From Comamonadaceae bacterium (GTDB lineage Bacteria; Pseudomonadota; Gammaproteobacteria; Burkholderiales; Burkholderiaceae_C), in NCBI GenBank assembly GCA_030528485.1, contig JAUMYU010000009.1:1-49275 (forward strand): a DNA stretch of 49,275 nt. The letters run 5' to 3'. Below the pieces are notes generated by a model that worked only from the letters and a program-made list of their open reading frames with translations, had not been told where the DNA came from and did no database searches. A program made the translations under genes and the position numbers. Of this stretch, positions 41,332 to 49,275 are shown in pieces (within the stretch, counting starts at the first letter, position 1; every line of letters begins with the position of its first letter).

Positions 41332-41402
41332 GCGCGTCCAACTGGCGAACAAGCCGCTGGACAAGCCGTTTGGCGGCAAAAAAATGGAAAAGGACGAACA
41401 CG

Positions 41403-41858
41403 ATGGCTGGCCTTGATGCGCAAACCCCTGCGCCTACCCATATCACGTTGCACGGCCAGTCCCGTGCATTGGAAATCGGCTTTGCCACGGGCGAAGTTTT
41501 CCGCCTGCCTTTTGAGTTGCTGCGCGTGTATTCGCCTTCCGCGCAGGTGCAAGGGCATGGCCCGGGGCAAAGCGTGCTGCAAACCGGCAAGCGCCTGGTG
41601 GATGTCGTGGGCATTGAGCCTGTAGGGCATTACGCCATCCAGCCCCGCTTCAGCGATGGGCACGATAGCGGCATTTACACTTGGGCCTATCTGTATGAAA
41701 TGGGCCAGCAGCAGGCCGCATGGTGGGCCGATTACGAAGCCCGACTGGCTGCCGCAGGCGCGAGTCGCGATGCGCCGCACATGCCCTACCAGGCAGAGTC
41801 GCCCAGCCCGGCAGGCGGAGGTTGTGGGAGCGCGGGTGGCTGTGGCTGCGGGCGTTGA
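41403..41858 (+). CDS. DUF971-domain protein with Cys-rich C-terminus
   Basis: 151 residues from the ATG at 41403 with AAGGA upstream. The DUF971 (gamma-butyrobetaine hydroxylase-like N-terminal) domain is visible: ALEIGFATGEVFRLPFELLR, YSPSAQVQGHG, IEPVGHYAIQPRFSDGHDSG and IYTWAYLYEMG. This domain also occurs in iron-sulfur-related proteins. The tail after residue 135 ends GGGCGSAGGCGCGR, three cysteines in ten residues, which could bind metal. A bidirectional terminator follows. In related genomes ubiE usually comes next; it does not here. Confidence 0.85.
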   Translation: MAGLDAQTPAPTHITLHGQSRALEIGFATGEVFRLPFELLRVYSPSAQVQGHGPGQSVLQTGKRLVDVVGIEPVGHYAIQPRFSDGHDSGIYTWAYLYEMGQQQAAWWADYEARLAAAGASRDAPHMPYQAESPSPAGGGCGSAGGCGCGR

Positions 41859-41926
41859 GATGCTTGCTTCGCAGTGAACCCTCTCGATTGCATCGGATTC
41901 ATGGGGCCGAAAGGCCGACCAAAAAC

Positions 41927-41970
41927 AAAAATCGCTTTCTGGCAAACGGTATGGCCAGAAAGCGATTTTT
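41927..41970. terminator. Bidirectional Rho-independent terminator
   Basis: A perfect 17-bp stem AAAAATCGCTTTCTGGC/GCCAGAAAGCGATTTTT with a 10-nt loop, between the DUF971 gene (plus) and the BMP receptor gene (minus). Confidence 0.9.
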
Positions 41971-42022
41971 CATGCAGCGGGGGCGGGATCAGCCGCTGCC
42001 GTCTTTGAACAGGCTTTTGGTC

Positions 42023-43234
42023 TTATTGCCCCGGCACTTTGCCCTCCACGCCTTGCACGTAGAAGCGGATGCTGGTGAGGAAGTCGTCGTCGGCTACGCG
42101 CTCGGCCGCCAGCACTTCCTGGCCGTCCTGGCCGAGGATGGGGCCTTTCCAGATATGGAAGCTGCCGTCTTTCAGGCCCTGCTTGACGGTGGCGACTTTG
42201 TCCTTGATCTCTTGCGGGATGTCATCGGCCAGGCTGACCAAATCGATTGCGCCTTCTTTCACGCCCCACCAGTATTTGCCGCTTTTCCAGGTGCCATCGA
42301 TGACCGATTGCACGCTATGGGTGTAGTACGGCTCCCAGTTGATGATGGCCGAGGCCAGGTGCGCTTGTGGGCCGTAGGCGGTCATGTCCGAATCCCAGCC
42401 GAAGGCGCGCTTGCCTTTTTCCTGCGCGGTTTTGAGCACGGCGGCCGAATCGGTGTTCTGGAACAGCACGTCCGCGCCGTTGTTGATGAGCGAGTTGGCC
42501 GCTTCGGTTTCTTTGGGCGGGTTGAACCATTCGTTGACCCAGACGACTTTGGTGGTGATCTTGGGATTGACCGACTGTGCGCCCAGCGTGAAGCTGTTGA
42601 TGTTGCGGATGACCTCGGGGATGGGCACGGAGCCGACCACGCCCAGCACGTTCGATTGCGTCATGGCGCCCGCCACGATGCCGGCCATGTAAGCGCCCTC
42701 GTAAGTGCGGCTGTCGTAGGCGCTGAGGTTGGCGGCGGTTTTGTAGCCGGTGGCGTGCTCGAACTTGATGTTGGGGAAGTCTTGCGCCAGGCGGGCCATG
42801 TAATCCATGTAGCCGAAGGTGGTGCCGAAGATGATGGTGTTGCCTTCGGCGGCGAAGCCGCGCAGGATGCGCTCGGCGTCGGCGGACTCGGGCACGCTTT
42901 CGACGAATTTGGTCTGCACCTTGTCGCCCAGTTTGGCCAGCATGGCCTGGCGGCCGTTGTCGTGGGCAAACGTCCAGCCGCCGTCACCGACCGGGCCAAT
43001 GTACGCAAAGGCGACTTTGACGGGCTGCGTGGCATGCTTGGCTTCGGCCTGCTTGTCCGCTGGCGCAGCGTTGCTGGCGGGCGCGGATGCAGGCGCGACG
43101 TTGGATGCAGGCGGCTGCGGTGTGGCGGCAGGTGCGCTGGGCGCTTCCTGCTTGCCGCATGCGGCGAGGGAGGCAGCGGCCAGCAGCGCGGTGGCGCCGT
43201 GCAGGGCCAGACGGGTGGCGGGGTTGGTGGTCAT
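42023..43234 (-). CDS. BMP-family ABC transporter substrate-binding lipoprotein
   Basis: 403 residues from the ATG at 43234. A lipoprotein signal (LLAAASLAAC) is followed by a 45-residue Ala/Pro/Ser linker. The BMP/Med fold comes next: VAFAYIGPVGDGGWTFAHD, IIFGTTFGYMDYMARLAQDF, YEGAYMAGIVAGAMTQSN, VNEWFNPPKETEAANSLI and AFGWDSDMTAYGPQAHLAS. BMP receptors bind nucleosides or purine bases (PnrA, NupN). It is the last gene of a four-gene minus-strand operon with two permeases and a double ATPase. The exact ligand is unknown. Confidence 0.9.
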   Translation of the reverse strand: MTTNPATRLALHGATALLAAASLAACGKQEAPSAPAATPQPPASNVAPASAPASNAAPADKQAEAKHATQPVKVAFAYIGPVGDGGWTFAHDNGRQAMLAKLGDKVQTKFVESVPESADAERILRGFAAEGNTIIFGTTFGYMDYMARLAQDFPNIKFEHATGYKTAANLSAYDSRTYEGAYMAGIVAGAMTQSNVLGVVGSVPIPEVIRNINSFTLGAQSVNPKITTKVVWVNEWFNPPKETEAANSLINNGADVLFQNTDSAAVLKTAQEKGKRAFGWDSDMTAYGPQAHLASAIINWEPYYTHSVQSVIDGTWKSGKYWWGVKEGAIDLVSLADDIPQEIKDKVATVKQGLKDGSFHIWKGPILGQDGQEVLAAERVADDDFLTSIRFYVQGVEGKVPGQ

Positions 43235-43284
43235 GGGGTTCTCCAAGGTCAAGACGAAAAAAGAACAGAGCACAAAAGACTTGT

Positions 43285-44205
43285 TCAACGCGGCGAAAAG
43301 CTTTTGCCCAGCGAGGCGGGCATGTTGGTGCGAATCCAGGTGGGGTTGCGCGAGATCAGCACCAGCACCACGATGGTGACGACGTAGGGCAGCATGCTCA
43401 GGAACTGGCTGGGGATTTGCACGCCCGAGGCCTGCAAATCCAACTGCAACACCGTCATGCCGCCAAAGAGGTAAGCGCCCAGCAAGATGCGCCGCGGGCG
43501 CCAGGTGGCAAAGGCGGTCAGCGCCAGTGCGATCCAGCCCTGGCCGGCCACCATGCCTTCGGCCCACAGCGGGCTATAGACGGTGGACAGATAAGCGCCC
43601 GCCAGCCCGCACAGGGCGCCGCCCAAGGCCGTGCACAGCAGGCGAATGCCGCGCACGTGGTAGCCCAGGGCGTGGGCGGCCTCGGGCGATTCGCCAATGG
43701 AGCGCAGCAGCAGGCCGGGGCGTGTGCGGGTGTAGAACTGCATCATGGCCCAGGCCAGCGCGATGGTGAGATAAGCCAGCGGATGCAACTGGAACAGCGG
43801 CCCCACCAAGGGCAAATCGGCCAGCAGGGGAATGGCGAAATCGATCGAGCCAGGCAGGCTCTCTTGCACATAGCCCCGGCCCACATAGGCCGAAAAGCCC
43901 ATGCCGAACAGGCTGAGCGCCAGGCCGCTGGCGTATTGGTTGGTGTGCAGGAAAATCACCAGCAGGCCAAACAGCGCGGCCAGTACGGCCCCGGCGGCAG
44001 CGCCCGCCAGCAGGCCCAGCGCAAAGCTGCCGCTGTGCACCACGGTGGCATAGGCGGCGATGGCTGCGCACAGCATCATGCCTTCGGCGCCCAGGTTGAT
44101 GATGCCGACCTTCTCGTTAATCAGCAGGCCCAGCCCGGCCAGGGCGAGCACGGTGCCCGCGTTGAGCGTGGCGGCCAGAGGAACAAGCCAGTTGAGGGAG
44201 TCCAT
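43285..44205 (-). CDS. Nucleoside-type ABC permease (NupQ/YufQ-like)
   Basis: 306 residues, start ATG overlapping the previous permease stop by one base (TAATG). Eight to nine hydrophobic segments. Family blocks are LAGLGLLINEKVGIINLGAE near the N-terminus, GRGYVQESLPGS and RSIGESPEAAHALGYHVRGI, the ATPase-coupling loop. It forms the pore with the larger permease encoded just upstream. Confidence 0.92.
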   Translation of the reverse strand: MDSLNWLVPLAATLNAGTVLALAGLGLLINEKVGIINLGAEGMMLCAAIAAYATVVHSGSFALGLLAGAAAGAVLAALFGLLVIFLHTNQYASGLALSLFGMGFSAYVGRGYVQESLPGSIDFAIPLLADLPLVGPLFQLHPLAYLTIALAWAMMQFYTRTRPGLLLRSIGESPEAAHALGYHVRGIRLLCTALGGALCGLAGAYLSTVYSPLWAEGMVAGQGWIALALTAFATWRPRRILLGAYLFGGMTVLQLDLQASGVQIPSQFLSMLPYVVTIVVLVLISRNPTWIRTNMPASLGKSFSPR

Positions 44206-45314
44206 TACGGCGTTCCTTTCGTGGACGGGGGGGCAGGGGGCCGGGCGGCAAGCGGGCGGGGTTTGAAGCGCACGCGGTAGTTGATGAGCGTGTCGCACGC
44301 CAGCAGGCAAAACAGCAGCAGCCCCTGGAACATGCTGGAGAGCGATTTGGGCAGCCCCAATTGCGATTGCGAGACTTCGCCGCCGATGACGAACATGCTC
44401 AGCAACACGGCGGAAAACACCATGCCAAAGGGGTGCAGGCGGCCCACGAAAGCCACGATGATGGCCGTAAAGCCATAGCCCACGGGGATGTGCGGGTTGA
44501 GCTGGCCGACGGGGCCGATGGCCTCCAGCGCGCCTGCCAGACCCGCCAGGGCGCCCGAGGTCAGCAGCGCCGTCCACAGGGCGCGCCGGGCGGAAAAGCC
44601 CGCATAGCGCGCCGCTGCGGGCGCCAGGCCGCCCACTTGCTGGGCAAAACCGGCCTTGGTGCGAAAGAGAAACAGCCACATCAGCAGCCCGGCCAGCAGC
44701 GCAATCCACAGGCCCGCATTGGCGCGCGAGCCAGCCATCAGCCGGGGCAATTGGGTGACGGCCTCGAAGCTGGGCGTGCGCGGGAAGTTGTAGCCCGCCG
44801 GGTCTTTCCAGGGGCCATACACCAGGTAATTAAGGATCTGCACGGCGACGTACACCAGCATCAGGCTCACCAGAATTTCATTGGTGTTGAAGCGGTCGCG
44901 CAGCAGGGCGACGATGCCGGCCCAGAGCATGCCGCCCGCGCAGCCCGCCAGCAAAATCAGCGGCACGATCCAGCCGCCCGTGTTCGGCCCGGCCTGCAAG
45001 GCTACCCAGCCGCTGGCGATGGCGCCCAGCACGAACTGGCCTTCTGCGCCGATGTTCCAGACGTTGGAGCGAAAGCACAGCCCCAGGCCCAGGGCGATGA
45101 GCAGCAGGGGCGTGGCCTTGAGCACGATTTCGCCCCAGGCGTAGGTGCTCTTGATTGGCTCCCAGAAGAAGGCGTACAAGCCTTGCAGCGGCGATTTGCC
45201 CGAGAGCGCAAACAGCGCCGCGCCCAGCAACATGGTCAGCGCCAGCGCAAGAAAGGGGGACAGGTACGCCCACAGCCGCGAGGGTTGGGGGCGGGCCTCA
45301 AGGGTAAGTCTCAT
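44205..45314 (-). CDS. Nucleoside-type ABC permease (NupP/YufP-like)
   Basis: 369 residues, about nine hydrophobic segments. FRSNVWNIGAEGQFVLGAIA and LRDRFNTNEILVSLMLVYVA are hallmarks of this branched-chain-permease relative. GWMVPLIL-type and AAARYAGFSARRALWTALLT coupling segments are present. A 149-nt gap with repeat copy 13 separates it from the ATPase gene, whereas the two permeases overlap, so the repeat divides the operon. Confidence 0.92.
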   Translation of the reverse strand: MRLTLEARPQPSRLWAYLSPFLALALTMLLGAALFALSGKSPLQGLYAFFWEPIKSTYAWGEIVLKATPLLLIALGLGLCFRSNVWNIGAEGQFVLGAIASGWVALQAGPNTGGWIVPLILLAGCAGGMLWAGIVALLRDRFNTNEILVSLMLVYVAVQILNYLVYGPWKDPAGYNFPRTPSFEAVTQLPRLMAGSRANAGLWIALLAGLLMWLFLFRTKAGFAQQVGGLAPAAARYAGFSARRALWTALLTSGALAGLAGALEAIGPVGQLNPHIPVGYGFTAIIVAFVGRLHPFGMVFSAVLLSMFVIGGEVSQSQLGLPKSLSSMFQGLLLFCLLACDTLINYRVRFKPRPLAARPPAPPSTKGTP

Positions 45315-45346
45315 GCCGTTGAAAGTGTGGGGCCGCGAGCGGGTTT

Positions 45347-45424
45347 ATTTCAATCAAAAAGAAAAATGACTTTATGCCTGTATTGCCAAAATGGCGTCAT
45401 TTTGTTTCTTTTTGATTTGTAAAT
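45347..45424 (-). repeat. AT-rich palindromic intergenic repeat, copy 13 (inside BMP operon)
   Basis: Left arm AATCAAAAAGAAAAATGAC pairs with right arm GTCATTTTGTTTCTTTTTG, a near-perfect hairpin. Minus-strand core TTTTGGCAATACAGGCAT. It lies between the ATPase and first permease genes. Confidence 0.7.
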
Positions 45425-45463
45425 GAATGCCGTCAGGCAGCGCGAAAAGGGTTCACAAGGGGG

Positions 45464-47098
45464 TTAGACCAAAGTGGCGATCTCCAGCGGGAGGGAGGGG
45501 GCGGTTTGCGGATCGTCCTGCGTCCACAGCCCGCTCATCCACAGGCCGATTTTCTCGACGCTGGCCTGCGCACGCGGCAATGGGGGCGAGAGTGTACCTT
45601 TGGAGATCACGTACAGGCGGTCGCTGATTTCGAACAGCTCATCAAGCTCCTCACTGACGACCAGCACCGCGCAGCCCTGGTCGGCCATGCGCAGAATCTG
45701 GGCGCGGATTTGCGCCGAAGCGCCCACGTCCACCCCCCAGGTTGGCTGCGCGAGGATCAGAATGCGCGGCTGTGCGCCCATTTCGCGCCCGAGGATGTAC
45801 TTTTGCAAATTCCCGCCCGAGAGCGAGCGCGCCGCCGCGTGGCTGCCCGCTGCGCGCACGCCGAAGTCGGCAATGATGGATTGCGCGGCGGCGCCCAGCG
45901 CGCGCGGGCTGAGCCAGCCCAGCGGGGGCTTTTCCAGCCCGCGCGTGAGCAGCAGGTTGTGCGCCAGGCTCATGCTGGGCACGGTGGCGCGGCCCAGGCG
46001 CTCCTCGGGCACAAAGTGCAGCCCGTGCTGGCGGCGGCGCTGGGCCGGGGGCAGGGCGGCGGCATCTTGCCCGAACAGGCGCACGCTGCCGGGCAGGGCG
46101 CGCACGTCCTCGCCCGAGAGCACTTGCAGCAGCTCGTTTTGCCCGTTGCCGGAAATGCCCGCAATGCCCACCACCTCGCCCGCGCGCACCTGCAAATGCA
46201 CGTTGTGCAAAGCGGTGCCGTACACATGCGTGCTGGGCAGGCTCAGGCCGTGCACCTCCAGCGCGTTGGCGCCGAGGCGGCTTTGGCGCGGTTGCGCGCG
46301 CGGCGGCTCAATGCCAATCATCAAGCGCGCCAGCGAGGCATCGCTTTGCTGGCGCGGATTGACCACGCCGCGTACCTTGCCCTGGCGGATGACGGTGCAT
46401 ACGTCGCACAGCTCGCGGATTTCATGCAGTTTGTGGCTGATGTAGAGCACGCTGCACCCCGAATCGGCCAGGCGGCGCAGCACCTTGAACAGCCCTTGCA
46501 CCGCCTGCGGCGTGAGCACGGAAGTGGGCTCATCGAGAATCAGCAATTTGGGGTGCGCCACCAGCGCGCGCAGGATTTCCACCTTTTGGCGCTCGCCCAC
46601 GCTGAGCGTGTGCACGGGGCGGTCGTGCTCCAGATCCAGACCGAACACGGTGGCGGCTTCGTCCAGCAGCACGTCCAGCATCTCGCGGCTCATGCTCCAC
46701 TCCTGGCCCAGCCAGATGTTCTCGGCCACGGTGAGCGAGTCGAACAGGTTGAAGTGCTGGAACACCATCGCCACGCCCAGATGGCGCGCATGCTGGGGCG
46801 AGCGCATGTGCACGGGCTGGCCGTCAAAGACGATCTCGCCCGCGTCCGGCGCGGTGGCACCGTAGATGATTTTCATCAACGTGGACTTGCCCGCGCCGTT
46901 TTCACCCAGGATGGCGTGAATCTGGCCGCGCTCGACGCACAAATCAATGCCATCGTTGGCCACAACGCCGGGGTACGTCTTGGTGATACCGCGCAATTGC
47001 AGGCGGGGCGGCTGGGGCGAATTGAGCTGGGACAGCTCCGCCGATTCCAGCTCGGAGAGCGGGCGCGCGGGGGGAGGCGGGGAAACAGGTCTGGACAC
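45464..47098 (-). CDS. Nucleoside-type ABC transporter ATPase with two nucleotide-binding domains
   Basis: 544 residues, two fused ABC domains as in NupO and sugar importers. Domain 1 (about 30-270): Walker [13 protein letters not shown], signature [11 protein letters not shown], Walker [12 protein letters not shown]. Domain 2 (about 285-515): degenerate Walker [12 protein letters not shown], signature [14 protein letters not shown] and [15 protein letters not shown], the usual asymmetric form. It is the first gene of the BMP operon; the 243-nt divergent spacer to queF must hold its promoter, and I see no clear box there. Confidence 0.93.
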   Translation of the reverse strand: MSRPVSPPPPARPLSELESAELSQLNSPQPPRLQLRGITKTYPGVVANDGIDLCVERGQIHAILGENGAGKSTLMKIIYGATAPDAGEIVFDGQPVHMRSPQHARHLGVAMVFQHFNLFDSLTVAENIWLGQEWSMSREMLDVLLDEAATVFGLDLEHDRPVHTLSVGERQKVEILRALVAHPKLLILDEPTSVLTPQAVQGLFKVLRRLADSGCSVLYISHKLHEIRELCDVCTVIRQGKVRGVVNPRQQSDASLARLMIGIEPPRAQPRQSRLGANALEVHGLSLPSTHVYGTALHNVHLQVRAGEVVGIAGISGNGQNELLQVLSGEDVRALPGSVRLFGQDAAALPPAQRRRQHGLHFVPEERLGRATVPSMSLAHNLLLTRGLEKPPLGWLSPRALGAAAQSIIADFGVRAAGSHAAARSLSGGNLQKYILGREMGAQPRILILAQPTWGVDVGASAQIRAQILRMADQGCAVLVVSEELDELFEISDRLYVISKGTLSPPLPRAQASVEKIGLWMSGLWTQDDPQTAPSLPLEIATLV

Positions 47099-47341
47099 GG
47101 TTTGTCAATGCATCAACGCCCGGCAGACAATGAACAGACAAGGCCGGGCGTAGCCGCGTATTATCCCCGCCCCGTTCCTTGCGGAGGCGGTTGCGGCCTG
47201 TTGCAGGGGCCGTCCGCCGGTGCTTTTTTTGCATTTTTTTGCTTTCCTGCCCAATTGCGCTGCGTTGCTCTTTCGCGCTGTTCTCCTGAGTCCCTTTCCC
47301 GAGTCTTTCTTCAGCCCTCATTGCCCACATCCCGTCAACCC

Positions 47342-48241
47342 ATGACCGATACCGCCTTGCCCCCGAGCCAACCGACCGCCCCAAGCGTCGATTCTCATGC
47401 CAACCCCCGCGCCAATCCGCTAGGCCGCGACGTCGCCTACCCCGACCGCTACGACCCCGGCCTGCTCTTTCCCATCGCGCGCGCCGCCCAGCGCGAAGCC
47501 CTGGGCCTGCGCGGGCGGCTGCCCTTTGTCGGCGCCGATAGCTGGACGGCCTTTGAGCTGAGCTGGCTCAACCCGCGCGGCAAACCCCAAATCGCCATCG
47601 GCCACTTTCACTTCCCCGCCGAAACGCACAACATCATCGAAAGCAAATCCTTCAAGCTCTATCTCAACAGCTTCAACAACACCCGCTTCGACAGCGCCGA
47701 CGCCCTGCGCCAAACCCTGCTGACCGATTTGACCGAAGCCGCCTGGCGCGGCGCGCCCGTGCAAGCCAGCCTGGGCGTGCGCCTGGTGCCGCCGCAGGAC
47801 TTCGACGCCGAGCCGCTGGCCGAACTCGACGGGCTGGATCTGGACCGCCTGGATGTGGAGTGCAGCGACTACCAGCCCCGCCCCGAGCTGCTGCACAGCG
47901 ACCGCAGCCAGGCCCACGTCAGCGAAACCCTCACCAGCCGCCTGCTCAAAAGCAACTGCCCCGTCACCGGCCAGCCCGACTGGGCCAGCGTGCAAATCGC
48001 CTACCACGGCCACCCCATCGACCAGGCCGCGCTGCTGCAATACATTGTCAGCTTTCGCAACCACACCGGCTTTCACGAAAACTGCGTCGAGCGCATCTTT
48101 ATCGACATTTGGCAGCACTGCCAACCCGTGCAACTGAGCGTCTGGGCGCGCTACACCCGCCGCGGCGGGCTGGACATCAACCCTTTTCGCAGCAGCCAGC
48201 CCCAAGCCCTGCCGCGCAACGTACGCACGGCGCGGCAGTAG
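47342..48241 (+). CDS. queF: NADPH-dependent 7-cyano-7-deazaguanine reductase QueF (bimodular form)
   Basis: 299 residues from the ATG at 47342, the long bimodular form (E. coli 282). It reduces preQ0 to preQ1 in queuosine synthesis for tRNA. The NADPH-binding motif [17 protein letters not shown] lies in the N-terminal half. The catalytic Cys is in [15 protein letters not shown], the conserved Glu in [14 protein letters not shown], and the C-terminal [15 protein letters not shown] block is typical. The rest of the queuosine pathway is not in the window. Two AT-rich repeats follow. Confidence 0.95.
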   Translation: MTDTALPPSQPTAPSVDSHANPRANPLGRDVAYPDRYDPGLLFPIARAAQREALGLRGRLPFVGADSWTAFELSWLNPRGKPQIAIGHFHFPAETHNIIESKSFKLYLNSFNNTRFDSADALRQTLLTDLTEAAWRGAPVQASLGVRLVPPQDFDAEPLAELDGLDLDRLDVECSDYQPRPELLHSDRSQAHVSETLTSRLLKSNCPVTGQPDWASVQIAYHGHPIDQAALLQYIVSFRNHTGFHENCVERIFIDIWQHCQPVQLSVWARYTRRGGLDINPFRSSQPQALPRNVRTARQ

Positions 48242-48249
48242 GCGTTTTT

Positions 48250-48321
48250 CATATCGAAAAGCAAAAAAATGACCTGTTTATGGCTTGCTGATAGGGTATG
48301 AATTTTTACTTTGATATGTAA
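48250..48321 (+). repeat. AT-rich palindromic intergenic repeat, copy 14
   Basis: Left arm CATATCGAAAAGCAAAAAAA, right arm ATTTTTACTTTGATATGTAA, core TTATGGCTTGCTGATAGGG. It begins 8 nt after the queF stop and is paired in tandem with copy 15. Confidence 0.6.
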
Positions 48322-48338
48322 TATGTGCGTTTATTTTT

Positions 48339-48408
48339 ATATTTCAAAGGAAAAGAAATCGCATTGTTTCGGCTTGATGGATAAGGAGTTTATTTTTCTT
48401 CGATGTAA
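48339..48408 (+). repeat. AT-rich palindromic intergenic repeat, copy 15
   Basis: Left arm ATATTTCAAAGGAAAAGAAA, right arm TATTTTTCTTCGATGTAAA, core TTTCGGCTTGATGGATAAGG. It lies 24 nt before the duplication flanking the miniature IS element. Confidence 0.65.
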
Positions 48409-48434
48409 AAAATACGATCTCAAATACGCCTTTA

Positions 48435-48813
48435 GAGCCTGTTCACGATCTTTTTTCTGCGAGCATACTGAGGCCATGCGCCAAAGAACCTACCCCAGTG
48501 ACATCAGCCGTGAGCAGTTCAAACAGATCCTTCCAATCCTGGAGCAGGCACGCAAACGCACCAAGCCGCGCACGGTCGATCTGTATGAGGTGTTCTGCGC
48601 GGTGCTGTACCTGCTGCGCACAGGCTGCCAATGGAGAGCTTTACCCAGCGACTTTCCCAAATGGCGAACGGTATATGCGTACTTTGCCAAGTGCAGCGAA
48701 GTGGAGAAAAACACAAGACTGTGGAAGAACTGCGAACGCCTGCTCAATACCAGATTGCAGTTCATTCACCTGGCTTTCCTGGCGCTCATCCTCAAAAGAT
48801 CGTGAACAGGTTC
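48435..48813 (+). mobile_element. Miniature IS5-family (IS1031-like) element with internal deletion
   Basis: A 379-bp element bounded by 16-bp terminal inverted repeats, GAGCCTGTTCACGATC on the left (48435-48450) and its inverse on the right (48798-48813), with one mismatch. It is flanked by a TTA duplication (48432-48434 and 48814-48816), which fits the TNA target of the IS1031 group. A full element would be about 850-950 bp. The inside joins the start and the end of one transposase gene in frame, so it can no longer move by itself but keeps both ends. Confidence 0.8.
48476..48805 (+). pseudogene. Internally deleted IS5-family transposase (N- and C-termini fused in frame)
   Basis: 109 residues. 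Residues 1-75 ([20 protein letters not shown] through [10 protein letters not shown]) are the DUF4096 DNA-binding N-terminus of IS5-family transposases. Residues 81-109 ([20 protein letters not shown] onward) are the extreme C-terminus. The catalytic DDE core, about 150 residues, is missing; the junction lies near 48706-48716. The reading frame stays open, so a short DNA-binding protein could still be made and might act on related IS ends. The stop codon lies within the right inverted repeat. Confidence 0.8.
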
Positions 48814-48850
48814 TTAGGCCGAATCGACATTCATCCAGTATCTTCGGCGG

Positions 48851-49275
48851 ATGTCCAAGACCAAGCATCCGCGGCCCAGCCGCTACGAATTGACCCAAAC
48901 CCAATGGGAGCGGATCGAAGATCTGTTCCCAGGCAAGGCCAGTGACCCTGGGCGTACGGCAGTGGACAACCGCCGCTTCGTCAATGGCGTGCTGTGGGTG
49001 TTGCACTCCGGGGCGCGCTGGAGCGATCTGCCGGCACGCTACGGAGCCTACAAGAGCGTGCCAAGCGTTTCACCCGCTGGGCGGCCAAGGGCATCTGGGA
49101 GCTGGTGTTCCAGTCCCTGATTCAGGATCGAAGCAACGAGTATCTGATGATCGACAGCAACATTGTCCGGGCACACGCACAGGCGGCGACCGGAAAAGGG
49201 GGGGCAGCGCACCCGGCTCTGGGGCGTTGTCGAGGAGGTCTGAGCACGAAGATCCACATGGCGGTGGATGGCCAG
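48851..49275 (+). pseudogene. IS5-family transposase, frameshifted and cut by the right window edge
   Basis: The first frame ([40 protein letters not shown]) is the N-terminal domain of another IS5-family transposase. Near 49058-49063 one base appears missing, and the homologous sequence goes on in another frame: [34 protein letters not shown] (first catalytic Asp) and LGRCRGGLSTKIHMAVDG. No slippery heptamer is seen at the shift, so this is more likely a mutation or a sequence error than programmed frameshifting. It starts only 35 nt past the duplication of the miniature element. Its right end is outside the window. Confidence 0.8.

Noticed and set aside
45506..47341. Very long upstream extension in frame with queF
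   Set aside because: It runs antisense through the BMP ATPase gene; the QueF family starts at 47342.
49055..49066. Programmed ribosomal frameshift in the second transposase
   Set aside because: No A-rich or other slippery heptamer at the shift, which is better explained by one missing base.

Overview
The window looks like a chromosomal segment of a betaproteobacterium, most likely Burkholderiales and probably Comamonadaceae. Coding DNA is GC-rich, and the gene content is typical of that group: a LivFGHM-type uptake operon flanked by two adenylate-forming enzymes, an mlaE-type permease with a fused STAS-like domain, an uptake operon of the BMP (basic membrane protein) family, an HIT protein near a DUF971 protein, and the long bimodular form of QueF. 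Spacers between genes are strikingly AT-rich. No species can be named from the sequence alone.

Layout. 1-2430: end of a bufferin-type (DUF692/DUF2063) copper or metallophore operon, then an ECF sigma factor overlapping a small zinc-finger anti-sigma factor. 2497-4512: tRNA-Leu(CAA), cysM, and an unusual Nudix-TusA fusion. 4666-13303 (minus strand): a seven-gene operon, acyl-CoA ligase, livG, livH, livM, periplasmic receptor, livF and a PaaK-like protein, closed by a clear terminator. 13751-18503: aroC, a siderophore-type TonB receptor with a perfect terminator, and a class I aminotransferase. 18777-22672: sitABCD manganese/iron importer with an MntR-like operator over its -10 box. 22813-24007: a GT2 glycosyltransferase and a vapC remnant. 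24098-26350 (minus): a heme/hemoglobin-type TonB receptor. 26587-30374: mlaE, mlaF, mlaD and an auxiliary lipoprotein for lipid transport. 30511-32054: thiE-thiD. 32261-34329 (minus): an orphan TRAP receptor and an EamA exporter. 34450-36993: tRNA-Ser(GGA), a glycine-zipper lipoprotein, dut and an alpha/beta hydrolase. 37206-39368: 3-hydroxybutyrate dehydrogenase, upp and an HIT protein. 39455-41858: a short superfamily I helicase, a small membrane protein and a DUF971 protein. 42023-47098 (minus): a BMP-family nucleoside-type ABC importer. 47342-48241: queF. 48435-49275: a miniature IS5-family element followed directly by a frameshifted IS5-family transposase that runs off the edge.

Metal handling is a recurring theme: a bufferin locus, a siderophore receptor, a heme receptor and SitABCD. 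Vitamin, tRNA-modification and nucleotide genes (thiED, queF, upp, dut) fill the rest.

The most notable structure not explained by genes is a family of at least 15 AT-rich, imperfectly palindromic intergenic elements of about 70-90 bp. They share arms close to ATCAAAGGAAAA and TTTTCCTTTGAT and a core close to TTTCGGCATGATGG. They occur in both orientations, about one per 3 kb, and three lie inside apparent operons. I do not recognise this family.
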